Assembly (NCBI GenBank): GCA_005879805.1 | Contig: VBKL01000053.1 | Span: 1 to 64,000 of the forward strand | DNA from: Deltaproteobacteria bacterium | GTDB lineage: Bacteria; Myxococcota; Myxococcia; Myxococcales; 40CM-4-68-19 | Direction: 5' to 3' | Length of the DNA: 64,000 nucleotides | Part shown: one piece after another, positions 62,043-64,000 of the stretch | How positions within the stretch are numbered: the first letter of the stretch is position 1 | Layout of the letters: every line of letters starts with the position of its first letter | Program-made: the position numbers and the translations under genes | Notes under the pieces: generated by a model | Databases searched by the model: none | Told to the model about the DNA's origin: nothing | Seen by the model: only the letters and a program-made list of their open reading frames with translations

Positions 62043-63718
62043 CACGATGTCTCTCCCTCGTCCCTGCGCGGCGAGCGCAAGCTGTCTCCCTGGAGCGCGC
62101 GGTGCAGCACGCGCACGGGATGGAACGAACGCCGGCCGGTCTTCTGCGTGAGCTGCAGGCCCGCGAGAGGGCAATCGCTGCAGACGACATCGGGCTCGGC
62201 GCCTTCCACGGCCCGCGCAGCCTTCTCGGCCACCTTGAGCGACTCGGCGAAGAACTCCTTCTTCATTCCCCAGGTGCCGTCCATGCCGCAGCAGCGGTCG
62301 ACCATCTGCACGTCGGCGCCCGCCCACTTGAGGAGATCGCGGCCGCGATAGCCGATGTTCTGCACGCGGTTGTGACAGGGAACGTGCACCGCCACCTTGC
62401 CGATCTTCTGCGCCGGCCTGGATAGCTTCTTCCCTCGGGCGAGCTGGAGGACGAGGTCGCTCGCGTCCACCACCGCGTCGGCGAGCGCCTTGGAGTCCGG
62501 CCCTGGCAGAAGCTCCGGGTACTCGCTCTTGAGCATGAGGGTGCAGCTCGGACCCGGGCTGCAGATCTTCTTTCCCTCGCGGACCGCGGGCATGAGCAGC
62601 TCGAGATTCTTGCGCGCCAGATCGCGCGCTCCCTCGAGGTCGCCGCCGTCGAGCTTGGGCATCCCGCAGCAGACCTGCTCCGGGACGTCCACGCGGCAGC
62701 CGGCCATCTCCAGCACCTCGACGACCGCCTTGCCGATCTCCGGATCGTTGTAGTTGACGAAGCAGGTTCCGAAGATGGCCACGTCCGCGGACGCCTCCGC
62801 GGGCGGCGGAAGCGGCGCCCGCCGCGACCACCATTGCAAGAGGGTCTCGCTGGCGTACTCGGGCAAGATCCGGTCGCGGTGGATCCCGATCGTGCTTTCC
62901 ATCAACGCCCGGTTGAAACGGGAGTGCGCCGCAGCGTTGGCGATGGGCGCGATCTTCGTCATCGCCGTCCCCACCGCGTCGGTCGCGCCGAGGTCCCGCT
63001 CGCGCAGGGCGATTCCTTCCTCCTGCGCCTGGTTGATCTTCGCCCGCAGCATCAGCTTCGGGAAATCCACCGCGAACTCGTGCGGTGGAACGTACGGGCA
63101 TTTCGGATAGCAGAGCTTGCACTCGTAGCAGAGCTCGACGACCTTTCGATAATCGCCTTCCTGGAGCAGGCTGACCGGGTTCTCGGTCCGCACCTCCACC
63201 TTCTCGAGCAATTGCGCGGCCTCGTGCTCCTCGATCATCGCGCCGCCTTCCTCGAGGTGCTTCCCCGAGGCCTCGCCGGCGTGCGGATCGAGCTCGTCGA
63301 TCCGGTTGAGCATCACCGTGAAGGACGGGCAGAGCGAGTAGCAGAGGCGACAGCCGTTGCAGATCTCGAAGACCCGGTGCAACTCCTTGTCCAGGTTGGC
63401 CTTGTCGAAGAAGAGCGGCGAGCCGTAGTTCATCCCGTGGGCATCGGCGACTTCCTTCGCCTCCCGGGCCTCGCCCCCTTGCGGCGGGTGTTGCACGGCG
63501 CCGGTTGCCGGATCGCCGACCTGCTCGAGGAACTCGAGGTGCCCGTGGGCGTGGCCGGTCTCGCCTTCGGCGGTGTCGCGGAAGAGGCCCGCGATGTCGG
63601 GACGGCCTTCCACATCTGCCTGCTTGGCGAAGTACAGGTAGCGGCGGTTCGCCTGGCTCTCCCCGGCGAAAGCCGCTTTCAGGTTCTCGTGCGTCTTGCT
63701 CCCCTTCAGCTCCGGCAT
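62042..63718 (-). CDS. In-frame join of half a rubrerythrin to a heterodisulfide-reductase-like Fe-S protein
   Basis: MPELKGSKTHENLKAAFAGESQANRRYLYFAKQADVEGRPDIAGLFRDTAEGETGHAHGHLEFLEQVGDPATG then GMNYGSPLFFDKANLDKELHRVFEICNGCRLCYSLCPSF... Confidence 0.82.
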   Translation of the reverse strand: MPELKGSKTHENLKAAFAGESQANRRYLYFAKQADVEGRPDIAGLFRDTAEGETGHAHGHLEFLEQVGDPATGAVQHPPQGGEAREAKEVADAHGMNYGSPLFFDKANLDKELHRVFEICNGCRLCYSLCPSFTVMLNRIDELDPHAGEASGKHLEEGGAMIEEHEAAQLLEKVEVRTENPVSLLQEGDYRKVVELCYECKLCYPKCPYVPPHEFAVDFPKLMLRAKINQAQEEGIALRERDLGATDAVGTAMTKIAPIANAAAHSRFNRALMESTIGIHRDRILPEYASETLLQWWSRRAPLPPPAEASADVAIFGTCFVNYNDPEIGKAVVEVLEMAGCRVDVPEQVCCGMPKLDGGDLEGARDLARKNLELLMPAVREGKKICSPGPSCTLMLKSEYPELLPGPDSKALADAVVDASDLVLQLARGKKLSRPAQKIGKVAVHVPCHNRVQNIGYRGRDLLKWAGADVQMVDRCCGMDGTWGMKKEFFAESLKVAEKAARAVEGAEPDVVCSDCPLAGLQLTQKTGRRSFHPVRVLHRALQGDSLRSPRRDEGETS

Positions 63719-63754
63719 CGTTCCTCCTGGCAGGTCCAGCGGTCCGGCACGTTG

Positions 63755-63767
63755 GAGAATTATTCTC
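63755..63767. promoter_or_regulatory. Perfect 6-1-6 palindrome, candidate Fur/PerR operator
   Basis: GAGAAT-T-ATTCTC, 37 bp 5' of the rubrerythrin-fusion start codon; Fur-family gene ends the same operon. Confidence 0.55.
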
Positions 63768-63840
63768 GAAAATGGATTCGGTCAACCGAAATCTTTTCCG
63801 GTAGAGGAAGGGCTTGCGCGCGCTCTCGGGGAAGTCGGGG

Positions 63841-64000
63841 ATGTGGGTAGCGGGGGCGGTGCTCGCCCTGGTCTTCGTCGGGAGCACGCTGCCGACTTCG
63901 CTCTACGACTTCTACCAGAGCGAGCTCCACTTCTCGGAGATCACCCTCACCCTCATCTACTCGGCGTACGTGGCAGGTACGCTCCTGACGTTGCTCTTCG
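63841..64000 (+). CDS. MFS transporter, N-terminal part only (runs off window)
   Basis: MWVAGAVLALVFVGSTLPTSLYDFYQSELHFSEITLTLIYSAYVAGTLLTLLF. Confidence 0.75.
   Translation, partial: MWVAGAVLALVFVGSTLPTSLYDFYQSELHFSEITLTLIYSAYVAGTLLTLLF

Overview
High-GC chromosomal window, Myxococcota/deltaproteobacteria-like by gene content. It is mostly housekeeping and metabolic genes. No CRISPR, rRNA, phage or transposase was seen. Main blocks: a split B12 acyl-CoA mutase cluster that looks like 2-hydroxyisobutyryl-CoA mutase (hcmB, PaaK-type ligase, MeaB, hcmA); recG/greA; an arginine cluster (argC, an argJ-argB fusion, argR, argG, argH, argF); carB; carA-pyrC-pyrB; rlmN; ndk; and a Fur/DUF3501/Fe-S/rubrerythrin stress operon. 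Strongest finding: a MerB-like gene (24164..24835) interrupted by one in-frame UGA at the position expected for an active-site Cys, followed 19 nt later by a 9-bp bacterial SECIS-like hairpin, so a candidate selenoprotein. Other findings: a ~52-bp dispersed repeat in three places just 5' of minus-strand start codons; candidate ARG-box and PerR/Fur operators; and a recurrent pattern of about ten genes whose N- and C-terminal parts are recognisable but whose middles are missing, which may be real deletions or an assembly artefact. Product calls come from reading translations and recalling families; no search was run.
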